64,000 nt of DNA, from assembly GCF_003058325.1 (NCBI RefSeq), contig NZ_CP028843.1:1770001-1834000 (forward strand), read 5' to 3'. Origin of the DNA: Methylobacterium currus. Its GTDB lineage: Bacteria; Pseudomonadota; Alphaproteobacteria; Rhizobiales; Beijerinckiaceae. The first letter of the stretch is position 1. Every line of letters starts with the position of its first letter. The notes below the pieces were generated by a model that was given only the letters and a program-made list of their open reading frames with translations, searched no databases and had not been told where the DNA came from. A program made the position numbers and the translations under genes. This document shows, piece by piece, positions 18,644 to 27,328 of this stretch.

Positions 18644-20179
18644 ACCCGGGCGAAACGGGGCGCCGCGCGATGGCGCCCCTCCCTCCTCTCCGCGTCCCCC
18701 GCGGAGCCCTATCTTCCGAAGAGCGGTCCCGACCCCGACCCGCGGGGACGGCCCGGACGTGATGAGAGCGATATGGCGGCGATCTCGTTCCTCGGCGACC
18801 TCCTCCAGAGCATCTCGGACCGAGGCCGCGGGCTGATCGCCTTCGGCCGCGACGATCCCGCCAAGGCGACCGTCGCCGAGGTGGTGAAGCTCTGCGAGGA
18901 CCTGATCTCCCGGCGCGGCGAGGCCTCGGGCGTCGCGCTCGCCCGCATCATCCTCGACCGCTACGACAGCTTCGGGCGGGACGACCGCCACGACTTCCTG
19001 CGTCGCATCGCCCTCGAGTTCGGGGCCGACCACGCGGCGGTGGAGGGCGCCATCGCGGCCTACGCCAAGGCACCGTCCCGGGCGGCCCTCGGGCGCCTGC
19101 ACGAGGCGGCCGAGCCGCGCTCGCAGGAGCTGATCCGCCGCCTCAACCTCGCCCGCGACGGCACGATCGCGCTGGTGCGGATGCGCGAGGATCTGTTCAC
19201 CCTGCGCGACGCCGCCCGCAAGGCCGACAAGCCGGACCCCGCCCTGGCGGAGGCGGTCGAGAGCCTCGATTCCGACTTCGAGCACCTGTTCGCGTCGTGG
19301 TTCAACCGCGGCTTCCTGGTCCTGCGCCGGATCGACTGGACCACCCCGGCCCATATCCTGGAAAAGATCATCCGCTACGAGGCGGTGCACGCCATCTCGG
19401 ACTGGGACGATTTGCGCCGGCGCATCGAGCCGCCGGACCGGCGCTGCTTCGCCTTCTTCCACCCGGCGCTCCTCGACGAGCCCCTGATCTTCGTCGAGGT
19501 GGCGCTCACCACCGGAATCGCCGCGGCGATCGCCCCGATCCTGGCCAACGATCGCCGCCCCACCGACACCCGCGAGGCGACGACCGCCATCTTCTACTCG
19601 ATCTCGAACTGCCAGAAGGGCCTGGCCGGCATCACCTTCGGCAACTTCCTGATCAAGCAGGTGGTGGAGGATCTCTGCCGGGAGATGCCGGCGCTGAAGA
19701 CCTTCGTGACCCTCTCGCCGGTGCCGACCTTCCGCACCTGGCTCGACCGCGAGCGCCGGTCCGACGCACCGCAGGGCCTCACCCGCGAGGACGTCGAGAC
19801 CCTGCGCCACCTCGACCAGCCGGACTGGCACACCGACAAGGCCAAGGCGGACGCGGTGAAGAAGGCCCTGCTGCCGGCCGCCGCCTACTACTTCCTGCGG
19901 GCCAAGACCCCGCGCGGCAAGCCGGTCGACCCGGTGGCGCGCTTCCACCTCGGCAACGGCGCGCGGCTGGAGCGCCTGAACTTCCTGGGCGACATCTCGC
20001 CGAAGGGCCTGTCGCAGGGCTACGGCCTGATGGTCAACTACCTCTACGACCTCGCGGCGATCGAGAAGAACCACGAGACCTACGCCAATCTCGGCACCGT
20101 CTCGGCCTCGCTCACGGTCAACCGCGAGCTGCGCCAGAACCTGCCGCCGGCGCGGTCCGTGGCGCTGGCGGAGGCTTGA
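18641..20179 (+). CDS. matA: malonyl-CoA decarboxylase
   Basis: This 512-residue enzyme converts malonyl-CoA to acetyl-CoA and CO2. The N-terminal helical bundle is followed by the GNAT-like catalytic half, with CFAFFHPALLDEPLIFVEVAL, the catalytic-Ser region YSISNCQKGLAGITFGNFLI and the His-containing FHLGNGARLERLNFLGD. The first 44 residues are Arg/Pro-rich and poorly conserved in character. ATG 18773 (MAAISFLGDLL, 468 residues) is a credible alternative start. It lies 27 bp downstream of dctM and upstream of malonyl-CoA synthetase, giving the route malonate to malonyl-CoA to acetyl-CoA. Confidence 0.93.
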   Translation: MTRAKRGAARWRPSLLSASPAEPYLPKSGPDPDPRGRPGRDESDMAAISFLGDLLQSISDRGRGLIAFGRDDPAKATVAEVVKLCEDLISRRGEASGVALARIILDRYDSFGRDDRHDFLRRIALEFGADHAAVEGAIAAYAKAPSRAALGRLHEAAEPRSQELIRRLNLARDGTIALVRMREDLFTLRDAARKADKPDPALAEAVESLDSDFEHLFASWFNRGFLVLRRIDWTTPAHILEKIIRYEAVHAISDWDDLRRRIEPPDRRCFAFFHPALLDEPLIFVEVALTTGIAAAIAPILANDRRPTDTREATTAIFYSISNCQKGLAGITFGNFLIKQVVEDLCREMPALKTFVTLSPVPTFRTWLDRERRSDAPQGLTREDVETLRHLDQPDWHTDKAKADAVKKALLPAAAYYFLRAKTPRGKPVDPVARFHLGNGARLERLNFLGDISPKGLSQGYGLMVNYLYDLAAIEKNHETYANLGTVSASLTVNRELRQNLPPARSVALAEA

Positions 20180-20273
20180 GCCTTCTCCCCTCCCCCGTAT
20201 GGGAGAGAGGATCACGCGATCTTCGATCAGCCGGCGCGATCATGTCGTCGCCGGTCTCCGAGAGCATCAGTCC

Positions 20274-21797
20274 ATGTCCAACCATTTCTTCGACATCGTC
20301 CGTTCCCGCCTCCCCGCCGATCCGTCGGCCAAGGTGTTCCTCGAGACCCCCGAGGGCCTGCGCTGGAGCTACGCCGACCTGATCGCCGAATCCGGCCGCT
20401 ACGCCGCTGCCCTCGTCGGCCTGGGTGTCGCGCCCGGCGACCGGGTCGCGGTGCAGGTCGAGAAGAGCCCGGCGGTGATCGCGCTCTATCTCGGCTGCGT
20501 GCGGGCGGGCGCGGTCTTCCTGCCGCTCAACACCGGCTACACCCCCGCCGAGATTGCCTACTTCCTGGGCGACGCCGAGCCGGCTTTGTTCGTCTGCGAT
20601 CCGGGCAAGCTCGACGCCCTGAAGCCCGTGGCCGAGACGGCGGGCGTCAAGCAGGTCGGCACCCTCGACGCCAGGGGCGAAGGCACCATGGCGGCCGAGG
20701 CCGCGGGCCAGACCGGCGACTTCGCCGACGTGCCCCGCGCCTCGGACGATCTCGCGGCGATCCTCTACACCTCGGGCACCACCGGGCGCTCGAAGGGTGC
20801 GATGCTGACCCACGACAACCTGTCGTCGAACGCGCTCACCCTCGTCGATTACTGGCGCTTCACGCCGCAGGACGTGCTGATCCACGCCCTGCCGGTGTTC
20901 CACACCCACGGCCTGTTCGTCGCCACCAACACGGTGCTGATGTCGGGCGCCGCGATGGTCTTCCTGCCCAAGCTCGATCCGCCGCTGATCCTGTCGCTGA
21001 TGGCCCGCGCGACCGCGCTGATGGGCGTGCCGACCTTCTACACCCGCCTCCTCAAGGAGCCGGGCCTGACCCGCGAGGCGACCGCCGGGATGCGCCTGTT
21101 CGTCTCCGGCTCGGCGCCCTTGCTCGCCGAGACCCATCGCGAGTGGCAGGAGAGGACCGGCCACGCGATCCTCGAGCGCTACGGCATGACCGAGACCAAC
21201 ATGAGCACCTCGAACCCCTATGACGGCGACCGGGTCGCCGGCACGGTCGGGTTCCCGCTGCCGGGCGTCTCGCTGCGGGTGGTCGACCCGGAGACCGGCC
21301 GGGCCCTGGCGGCGGACCAGGTCGGGATGATCGAGGTGCGCGGGCCCAACGTGTTCAAGGGCTACTGGCGCATGCCGGAGAAGACCGCCGCCGAGTTCAA
21401 GGCCGACGGCTTCTTCATCACCGGCGACCTCGGAAAGCTGGACGAGCGCGGCTACGTCCACATCGTCGGGCGCGGCAAGGATCTGATCATCACCGGCGGC
21501 TTCAACGTCTACCCGAAGGAGGTCGAGACCGAGATCGACGGGCTGCCCGGCGTGCTCGAATCGGCGGTGATCGGTGTGCCGCACCCGGATTTCGGCGAGG
21601 GCGTCACCGCCGTGGTGGTGCCGCGCGGCGCGGAGGCCCCGAGCGAGACCGCGATCCTCTCGGCGCTCGAAGGCCGGCTCGCCAAGTTCAAGCTGCCCAA
21701 GCGCGTCATCATCGCGGACGAGCTGCCCCGCAACACCATGGGCAAGGTGCAGAAGAACCTGCTGCGCGAGACGCATAAGGGGCTGTATGGGGGCTGA
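20274..21797 (+). CDS. matB: malonyl-CoA synthetase
   Basis: This 507-residue AMP-forming acyl-CoA synthetase activates malonate with ATP and CoA. The adenylation motifs are LYTSGTTGRSKGAMLTH, ERYGMTETNMSTSNP, FFITGDLG and GRGKDLIITGGFNVYPKEVE; the catalytic Lys is near the C-terminus in RNTMGKVQKN. The MatB-like SNPYDGDRVAGTVG and GxPVFHTHGL-type segments favour malonate over longer acids. The ATG at 20274 has GAGAG upstream. Pairing with malonyl-CoA decarboxylase makes the assignment firm, although methylmalonate may also be accepted, as is known for the family. Confidence 0.95.
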   Translation: MSNHFFDIVRSRLPADPSAKVFLETPEGLRWSYADLIAESGRYAAALVGLGVAPGDRVAVQVEKSPAVIALYLGCVRAGAVFLPLNTGYTPAEIAYFLGDAEPALFVCDPGKLDALKPVAETAGVKQVGTLDARGEGTMAAEAAGQTGDFADVPRASDDLAAILYTSGTTGRSKGAMLTHDNLSSNALTLVDYWRFTPQDVLIHALPVFHTHGLFVATNTVLMSGAAMVFLPKLDPPLILSLMARATALMGVPTFYTRLLKEPGLTREATAGMRLFVSGSAPLLAETHREWQERTGHAILERYGMTETNMSTSNPYDGDRVAGTVGFPLPGVSLRVVDPETGRALAADQVGMIEVRGPNVFKGYWRMPEKTAAEFKADGFFITGDLGKLDERGYVHIVGRGKDLIITGGFNVYPKEVETEIDGLPGVLESAVIGVPHPDFGEGVTAVVVPRGAEAPSETAILSALEGRLAKFKLPKRVIIADELPRNTMGKVQKNLLRETHKGLYGG

Positions 21798-21848
21798 GGG
21801 CTCTCGATCGGGGTCATGCGCTTTCCGTTGATCGGATCGAATGGCGAC

Positions 21849-21887
21849 AAGGCACGTCTCCCACTCGGGAGAGGGGAGACGTGCCTT
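21849..21887. terminator. bidirectional hairpin between convergent genes
   Basis: A perfect 13-bp stem (AAGGCACGTCTCC at 21849-21861, GGAGACGTGCCTT at 21875-21887) sits between the convergent matB and LysR genes. The A/T ends of the stem suit termination in both directions. Confidence 0.7.
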
Positions 21888-21992
21888 ATTGGCCTCGGGC
21901 AGATCTAGCGGGATTCGCATCGGGCATCCCGATCGTCTTCGATCCTTGCCAGGCGGTTCCGAGATAACCTGGAGCGCGCCCGCCGCAGCCCC

Positions 21993-22901
21993 TCACCCCA
22001 CCCCCGAAAACTCCGCCTCCAAAGCCGGCACCAGCTCCGCCAAAAAGTCCTCCGCTGCGGCCGGCAGCGTGCGCCCCGCCTTCGCGATCAGGCAGACCGG
22101 GCGGGAAAAGCTCGCCTCGGCGATCGGGCGCGAGCGTAAGGAAGGCTCGGCCCGGATCTCGCGGGCGGAGCCCGGCAGGATGGTGAGGCCGAGCCCGGCC
22201 CGCACCATGCCGACCGCCGTCATCATGTAGGTCGCCTCGCAGGCCGTCACCGGAAGGCGGCCGGCGGCCACGAAGGCGGCGTCCACCACCGCGCGCACGC
22301 TGGTCTCGGCATCCATCAGCACCAGCGGGTACGCGGCCAGGGCCTCCAGCGTCACGGTCTCATCATCCCCGATCGGGTGGCCCGCCGGATAGACGACGTG
22401 CAGGGCATCCGCCGCGCGGGCGAGCACCGCGACATCGGGGTCGCGCACCTCGCCGCCGGTGACCCCGAGATCGACCTCCTCCCGCCGCACCAGCGCCAGC
22501 ACCCGCTCGGCGATGGCGTCCTTGACGACGAAGCTCATCCGCGGATGCGCCGCCCGGAAGGCCGCGATCGCGTCCGGCAGGACCCCCGCCGCCACCGAGG
22601 GCAGGGCCGCGATCCGCACCGTGCCGTGGCGGCGGGCCGCGAGGTCGCGGGTATCGATGACCACGCTGTCGAGCTCGCGCAGCACGCGCTGGAACACCGG
22701 CAGCAGCTCGTGCCCGACCCGGGTCGGCGCGACGCTGCGGCTGTTGCGGTCGAGGAGGCGCACCGCCAGCGCCTCCTCCAGCCGGCGGATCTGCACCGTC
22801 AGGGCCGGCTGCGACAGGTTCAGGAGGGCGGCGGCCCGGGTGAAGCTGCGCAGATGCGCGACCGACACGAAGGCCCGGACGTGGCGCAGGTTGAGATCCA
22901 T
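21993..22901 (-). CDS. LysR-family transcriptional regulator
   Basis: This 302-residue regulator has the N-terminal HTH FTRAAALLNLSQPALTVQIRRLEEAL (about 20-46) and a periplasmic-binding-like effector domain from about 90. It is divergent from a CitMHS transporter and the AtuA-like genes, the usual position of the local activator. Between them lies an inverted repeat at 22920-22947 that could be its operator. The effector is unknown but is probably a tricarboxylate or hydroxy acid handled by the cluster. Confidence 0.93.
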   Translation of the reverse strand: MDLNLRHVRAFVSVAHLRSFTRAAALLNLSQPALTVQIRRLEEALAVRLLDRNSRSVAPTRVGHELLPVFQRVLRELDSVVIDTRDLAARRHGTVRIAALPSVAAGVLPDAIAAFRAAHPRMSFVVKDAIAERVLALVRREEVDLGVTGGEVRDPDVAVLARAADALHVVYPAGHPIGDDETVTLEALAAYPLVLMDAETSVRAVVDAAFVAAGRLPVTACEATYMMTAVGMVRAGLGLTILPGSAREIRAEPSLRSRPIAEASFSRPVCLIAKAGRTLPAAAEDFLAELVPALEAEFSGVG

Positions 22902-22919
22902 AACGGATGGTTATTGGGG

Positions 22920-22947
22920 CGATCCGATCTTTTCAATTGCCGGATCG
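22920..22947. promoter_or_regulatory. candidate LysR operator
   Basis: CGATCCG and CGGATCG form perfect 7-bp inverted arms separated by 14 bp in the LysR-CitMHS divergent region. A second dyad (ATAAC-N5-GTTAT, 22900-22914) covers the LysR start codon. An operator role is inferred from location. Confidence 0.4.
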
Positions 22948-23018
22948 CCGGGCCCTTGATGTGATTTGGGGACACCGAACGGCGCCACGTCCGAGCGCCG
23001 AACCCTCAGGAGGAAACG

Positions 23019-24329
23019 ATGCTGGCCCTGCTCGGCCTGTGCACGATCGCGTTGCTGCTCGCCGCCATCCTGACCAAGCGCCTGTCGCCCCTCGTGGCGC
23101 TGATCGTCATCCCGGTCGCCGCCGCCCTCGTCGGCGGTTTCGGTCTCGACACCGGCAAGTTCGTGCTCGCCGGCATCCAGAGCCTGGCGCCGGTCGTCGG
23201 GATGTTCGTCTTCGCGATCCTGTTCTTCGGCATCGTCAGCGATGCCGGCCTGCTCGACCCGATCATCGACCGGATCCTCGCCACCGTCGGCACGCGGCCG
23301 AGCCGGATCGTGCCCGGCACGACCCTGCTCGCGCTGCTGATCCACCTCGACGGCTCGGGCGCGGTGACCTTCCTGATCACCATCCCGGCGATGCTGCCGC
23401 TCTACGACCGGGTCGGGATCGACCGGCGCATCCTCGCCTGCGCGGCGTCGCTGGCGGCGGGCGTGAACTTCCTGCCCTGGACCGGACCGATGATCCGGGC
23501 CTCCGCCGCCCTCAAGCTGCCGATCCCGGACATCTTCGCGCCGCTGGTGCCGGTGCAGGCGGTCGGCCTCCTCTTCATCTTCGGCGTCTCGTACTGGCTG
23601 GGCCTGCGCGAGGAGCGCCGGCTGAAGCGTGCCGGGGCCGGGACGGCGGAGGCGGCCGCCGCCGGCGGGCGGGCGCTGAGCGAGGCCGAGCGGGCTTTAC
23701 GCCGTCCGGACCGGTTCTGGCCGAACCTCGTCCTCACCGTCGCGGTGCTCGGCACCATGGTGCTGATGGCGGAAAAAATCCCGCCGGCCCTGATGTTCAT
23801 GCTCGGCACGGCGCTGGCGCTCATCATCAACTATCCGGGCGTCGACGCGCAGCGCCAGCGCATCGATGCCCACGCCAAGGCGGCGATCCTGATGGCGTCG
23901 ATCCTGCTGGCGGCCGGCGTGTTCACCGGCATCATGCAGGGCACCGGCATGCTGAAGGCGATGGCGCAAGGAGCCGTGGCCTTCGTGCCGCCCGGCCTCG
24001 CCCCGCACATCCCGTTCGCGCTCGGTCTCGTCTCGATGCCGCTCAGCATGCTGTTCGATCCGGATTCCTTCTATTTCGGGGTGCTGCCGGTGGTGGCCGA
24101 GGTCGCCCACCAGCTCGGCGTGCCGCCGCTCCAGGTGGCTCAAGGAGCGCTGCTCGGCCAGATGACCACCGGCTTCCCCGTCAGCCCGCTCACGCCGGCG
24201 ACCTTCCTGGTCTGCGGCCTGTGCGGCATCGACCTCGCCGACCACCAGAAGTTCACCTTCCCGTTCCTGCTCGCGGCCTCCGTGGTGATGACCTTCGCGG
24301 CCGTCGCCTTCGGGGTCTTCCCGCTCTGA
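23019..24329 (+). CDS. CitMHS-family citrate/tricarboxylate-proton symporter
   Basis: This 436-residue inner-membrane carrier has about 12 hydrophobic segments. CitMHS-type motifs are seen in GTTLLALLIHLDGSGAVTFL (about 107-126), NFLPWTGPMIRASAAL (about 150-165) and SMLFDPDSFYFGVLPVVAE. Members carry metal-citrate complexes or other carboxylates with protons. The ATG at 23019 has AGGAGG upstream. It is followed by DUF1446 and its small partner, a recurring catabolic arrangement, so the physiological substrate is probably the acid degraded by that pair. Confidence 0.93.
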   Translation: MLALLGLCTIALLLAAILTKRLSPLVALIVIPVAAALVGGFGLDTGKFVLAGIQSLAPVVGMFVFAILFFGIVSDAGLLDPIIDRILATVGTRPSRIVPGTTLLALLIHLDGSGAVTFLITIPAMLPLYDRVGIDRRILACAASLAAGVNFLPWTGPMIRASAALKLPIPDIFAPLVPVQAVGLLFIFGVSYWLGLREERRLKRAGAGTAEAAAAGGRALSEAERALRRPDRFWPNLVLTVAVLGTMVLMAEKIPPALMFMLGTALALIINYPGVDAQRQRIDAHAKAAILMASILLAAGVFTGIMQGTGMLKAMAQGAVAFVPPGLAPHIPFALGLVSMPLSMLFDPDSFYFGVLPVVAEVAHQLGVPPLQVAQGALLGQMTTGFPVSPLTPATFLVCGLCGIDLADHQKFTFPFLLAASVVMTFAAVAFGVFPL

Positions 24330-24431
24330 TTCCCCGGCACCCGTGAGGGTGCCGGACAGCCCGGACGGGCGCCGGCGCCGATGCGCCGGACGCCTTCGCC
24401 GGAGGCGAAGGCAACCCAAGGAGGACACATC

Positions 24432-25769
24432 ATGAGAACCATCCGCCTGGGCGCCGGGGCCGGCTATGCCGGCGACCGGATCGAGCCCGCGATCGAGCTC
24501 GCCCTGCACGGCGCCCTCGACTACCTCGTCTTCGAGTGCCTGGCCGAGCGCACCATCGCGCTCGCCCAGCAGGCCCGCCTGCGCGATCCCGCCGCCGGCT
24601 ACGACCCGCTGCTGGAAGCGCGGATGCGGGCGGTGCTGGAGCCGTGCCGCCGGAACGGCACCCGCATCGTCACCAATATGGGGGCGGCCAACCCTCTCGC
24701 CGCCGCGGAGAAGACACAGGGGATCGCCCGCGACCTCGGGCTCACCGGCCTCAAGGTGGCGGCGGTGCTCGGCGACGACGTGCTGGAGTCGGTCGGCACC
24801 GGCGATGGCGAGATCCTCGAGACCGGCGGCCGGGTGCGCGACCTCGGCAACCGGGTGATCTCGGCCAATGCCTATCTGGGCGCCGGCCCGATCGCCGAGG
24901 CTCTGGCGAAAGGCGCCGACGTCGTCATCACCGGCCGGGTCGGCGACCCGGCTCTGTTCCTCGCCCCCCTCATCCACGCCTTCGGTTGGGCATTGGATGA
25001 CTGGGACCGGCTCGGCCGCGGCACGCTCGCCGGCCATCTCCTCGAATGCGCCGGCCAGATCACCGGCGGCTACTTCGCCGATCCCGGGGTGAAGGACGTG
25101 GCCGGTCTTGCCCGCCTCGGATTCCCCATCGGCATCGTCGACGAGGAGGGCGGGATCGAGATCACCAAGGTGCCGGGATCGGGCGGACAGGTGACGCTCG
25201 CCACCTGCAAGGAGCAGCTGCTTTACGAAGTTCACGACCCTGCCCGCTACCTTCAGCCCGACGTGGTGGCGGACTTCTCCGAGGTGACGATGGAGGCAAT
25301 CGGCCCCGACCGGGTGCGGGTGACGGGCGGACGCGGCGCGCCGGCGACCGGGCTCCTCAAGGTCTCGGTCGGGCTGATCGATTCCTATATCGGCGAGGGC
25401 CAGATCTCCTATGCGGGCCCGGGCGCGGCGGCCCGAGGCCGACTCGCCCTCGACATCGTGCGCGAGCGCCTGGAGATCACCGGCGTCCAGGCGAGCGAGC
25501 TGCGCTTCGACCTGATCGGCGTCGATTCCCTGCACGGCGCCGGCCTGGCCGGGGAGACGGAGCCCTACGAGGTCCGGGTCCGCGTCGCCGGCCGCTGCGA
25601 CAGCCTCGGTGAGGCGGCGCGAATCGGCAACGAGGTCGAGACGCTCTACACCAACGGCCCGGCCGGCGGCGGCGGAGCCTGGAAATCGGCCCGCGAGGTC
25701 GTCGGCGTGCTCTCGGTGCTGGTGCCGGCGGCGCTCGCCCGGCCGAGCGTGCGGATGATCGAGGCGTGA
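24432..25769 (+). CDS. AtuA-like (DUF1446) acyclic terpene utilisation family protein
   Basis: This 445-residue protein matches the N-terminal AtuA domain (DUF1446). It begins IRLGAGAGYAGDRIEPA, contains ECLAERTIALAQQ (about 36-48), VTNMGAANP near 79-87, and ITGRVGDPALFLAPL near 170-184. AtuA is required for citronellol/geraniol catabolism in Pseudomonas, but the biochemical step is not settled. In longer homologues the C-terminal domain is fused; here it is the separate next gene. The ATG has AAGGAGG upstream. The neighbouring CitMHS carrier points to a carboxylic acid substrate rather than a terpene. Confidence 0.85.
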   Translation: MRTIRLGAGAGYAGDRIEPAIELALHGALDYLVFECLAERTIALAQQARLRDPAAGYDPLLEARMRAVLEPCRRNGTRIVTNMGAANPLAAAEKTQGIARDLGLTGLKVAAVLGDDVLESVGTGDGEILETGGRVRDLGNRVISANAYLGAGPIAEALAKGADVVITGRVGDPALFLAPLIHAFGWALDDWDRLGRGTLAGHLLECAGQITGGYFADPGVKDVAGLARLGFPIGIVDEEGGIEITKVPGSGGQVTLATCKEQLLYEVHDPARYLQPDVVADFSEVTMEAIGPDRVRVTGGRGAPATGLLKVSVGLIDSYIGEGQISYAGPGAAARGRLALDIVRERLEITGVQASELRFDLIGVDSLHGAGLAGETEPYEVRVRVAGRCDSLGEAARIGNEVETLYTNGPAGGGGAWKSAREVVGVLSVLVPAALARPSVRMIEA

Positions 25770-25780
25770 GGGAGACGACG

Positions 25781-26098
25781 ATGAAGCTGCGCGCGCTCGC
25801 CCATTCCCGCACCGGCGACAAGGGCAACACCGCCAACATCTCGCTGATCGCTCACGATCCGGCCGATTACCAGCGGCTCGAACGCCACGTCACCGCTGAG
25901 CGGGTGCGGGCCCATTTCGCCGGCATCGTCCAGGGCGAGGTGACGCGCTACGCCCTCCCCCGTCTCGGCGCCCTCAATTTCGTGATGACGGGGGCCTTGG
26001 GTGGCGGCGTCACCCGCTCGCTGGCGCTCGACGCCCACGGCAAGGGCTTGAGCGCGGCGTTGCTGGACCTGGAGATCCCGGACGAGCCCGAGGCGTGA
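25781..26098 (+). CDS. AtuA-like C-terminal domain protein (stand-alone small subunit)
   Basis: This 105-residue protein matches the C-terminal ferredoxin-fold-like domain of AtuA proteins: AHSRTGDKGNTANISLIA (7-24), TAERVRAHFAGIVQGEVTRY and ALNFVMTGALGGGVTRSL. ATG 25781 was chosen over GTG 25766 because GGGAGACG lies 5-11 bp upstream. It starts 11 bp after the DUF1446 stop, so the two proteins are probably made together and form one complex. No catalytic residue can be assigned. Confidence 0.85.
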   Translation: MKLRALAHSRTGDKGNTANISLIAHDPADYQRLERHVTAERVRAHFAGIVQGEVTRYALPRLGALNFVMTGALGGGVTRSLALDAHGKGLSAALLDLEIPDEPEA

Positions 26099-26431
26099 GC
26101 CGGCTCGCGCCGTAAGCGTCGCGGGCGCCCTGGGATGATGTGGAGGGCGGCCCGCCAGGGATTGCCGGCCGCCCCGCGATCGCGTCCCATCCTGGCATGC
26201 GTATCGAGGTCACGCGCGGAGAATCGTCCTTCAACGGGTGCTCAAGCTTAACTGGCGGTGAGCCGAACCTCCGCAGTTCTCCGCGGTCGCCACCGCTTTC
26301 GCTGACCAGCCGAGCAGAGCGCTGGGGCTGGACTTGGCTCAGCTTCATTTTCGGCTGGATCGGCGGTAACGCGCATGTTACCGATAAATACGGAACCAAT
26401 CGGTTCGTCTTCCCCCTTGCCCGGAACTGCC
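26099..26431. other. intergenic region without a gene
   Basis: This is about 330 bp between the AtuA-like small gene and the SGNH hydrolase. It becomes less GC-rich near 26340-26410, which may hold the hydrolase promoter. No RNA, repeat or confident terminator was seen. Confidence 0.4.
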
Positions 26432-27259
26432 ATGCTTTCCCGGTTTCACCTGGGCCGGATGGCCTGCCTGTCGGCGGCCATCCTTGCCGGTCATCTGGTT
26501 GCGGCCCGTCCGGCGGCGGCCTGCCCGGCCCCGCTGCCGGCAGCGGCCGAGCGGATGAGCCTCGGCGTGACCGAGGCCCATGTGGCGCGGCGCGAGGCGG
26601 TGCGGGTGCTCGCCATCGGCTCGTCCTCGACCGAGGGCGTCGGCGCCTCCGCGCCGGACCGGACCTACCCGCGCCTCCTGGAGCAGTCCCTGCGCGCCGC
26701 CTGGCGCGGCACTCCGGTCGAGGTGACCAATGCGGGCATCGGCGGCGAGACCGCCGACCGGACGCTGGCGCGCCTCGCCGAGGTCTTGTCCCAGCCGGTC
26801 AAGCCCGACCTGGTGATCTGGCAGGTCGGCACCAACGACGCGATCACCGGCGCCAGCGAGGCGGCGTTCCGGGTCCGGCTCGAACAGGGCATCGCCCTGG
26901 TCCGCGCCGCCGGCAGCGACCTGATCATCCTCGACCAGCAATATTACCCGGCGATCCCCGATCACGCCCGCTACGAGCGCTTCGTCGGCCTGGTCGCGGC
27001 GGTCGCGACCGGGGCCGAGGTGCCGGTCTTCTCGCGCTATGCCCTGATGAAGGACTGGAACCGCCAGGATCCGGGCCTGCTCGCCGGCATGCTGTCCTCC
27101 GACAAGTTCCATATGGGCGACCAGGGCTATGCCTGCCTCGCCCAGGCGCTGGGCCGCGACATCCTCGATGCCGTGACCCCGCGGCCCGATCCGCTCCAGG
27201 CCGTCGCCCGCGCCAAGCGCCCGCCGCTGCCGGGGAGTACGGCTCTGAAGCGGGGCTAA
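26432..27259 (+). CDS. secreted SGNH/GDSL hydrolase
   Basis: This 275-residue protein has a signal peptide (hydrophobic 10-29, cleavage around AAA-CPAP at 30/31; the Cys31 context is only a weak lipobox). SGNH blocks are block I AIGSSSTEG (catalytic Ser), block II NAGIGGET, block III QVGTNDAI and block V DKFHMGDQG (Asp-His). It is a periplasmic esterase or thioesterase/lysophospholipase-type enzyme; the substrate is unknown. ATG 26432 is preferred over 26375 because it places the signal peptide correctly. It is convergent with the amidase gene. Confidence 0.85.
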   Translation: MLSRFHLGRMACLSAAILAGHLVAARPAAACPAPLPAAAERMSLGVTEAHVARREAVRVLAIGSSSTEGVGASAPDRTYPRLLEQSLRAAWRGTPVEVTNAGIGGETADRTLARLAEVLSQPVKPDLVIWQVGTNDAITGASEAAFRVRLEQGIALVRAAGSDLIILDQQYYPAIPDHARYERFVGLVAAVATGAEVPVFSRYALMKDWNRQDPGLLAGMLSSDKFHMGDQGYACLAQALGRDILDAVTPRPDPLQAVARAKRPPLPGSTALKRG

Positions 27260-27289
27260 GCCCCTTTCAACATCCTCGCGTCGGCTGAC

Positions 27290-27323
27290 CCGCGCCCTCG
27301 AACGATCCCGTTCGAGGGCGCGG
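27290..27323. terminator. bidirectional terminator hairpin
   Basis: A 15-bp perfect stem (27290-27304 and 27309-27323) with an ATCC loop lies between the convergent SGNH hydrolase and amidase genes and is followed by CCTTGTC. Its placement fits termination of both transcripts. Confidence 0.75.
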
Positions 27324-27328
27324 CCTTG

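Noticed and set aside
17093..20215. A 1040-codon open frame on the minus strand across dctM and the malonyl-CoA decarboxylase
   Set aside because: Arg/Gly/Glu/His-rich antisense shadow of high-GC genes whose plus-strand products are clear.
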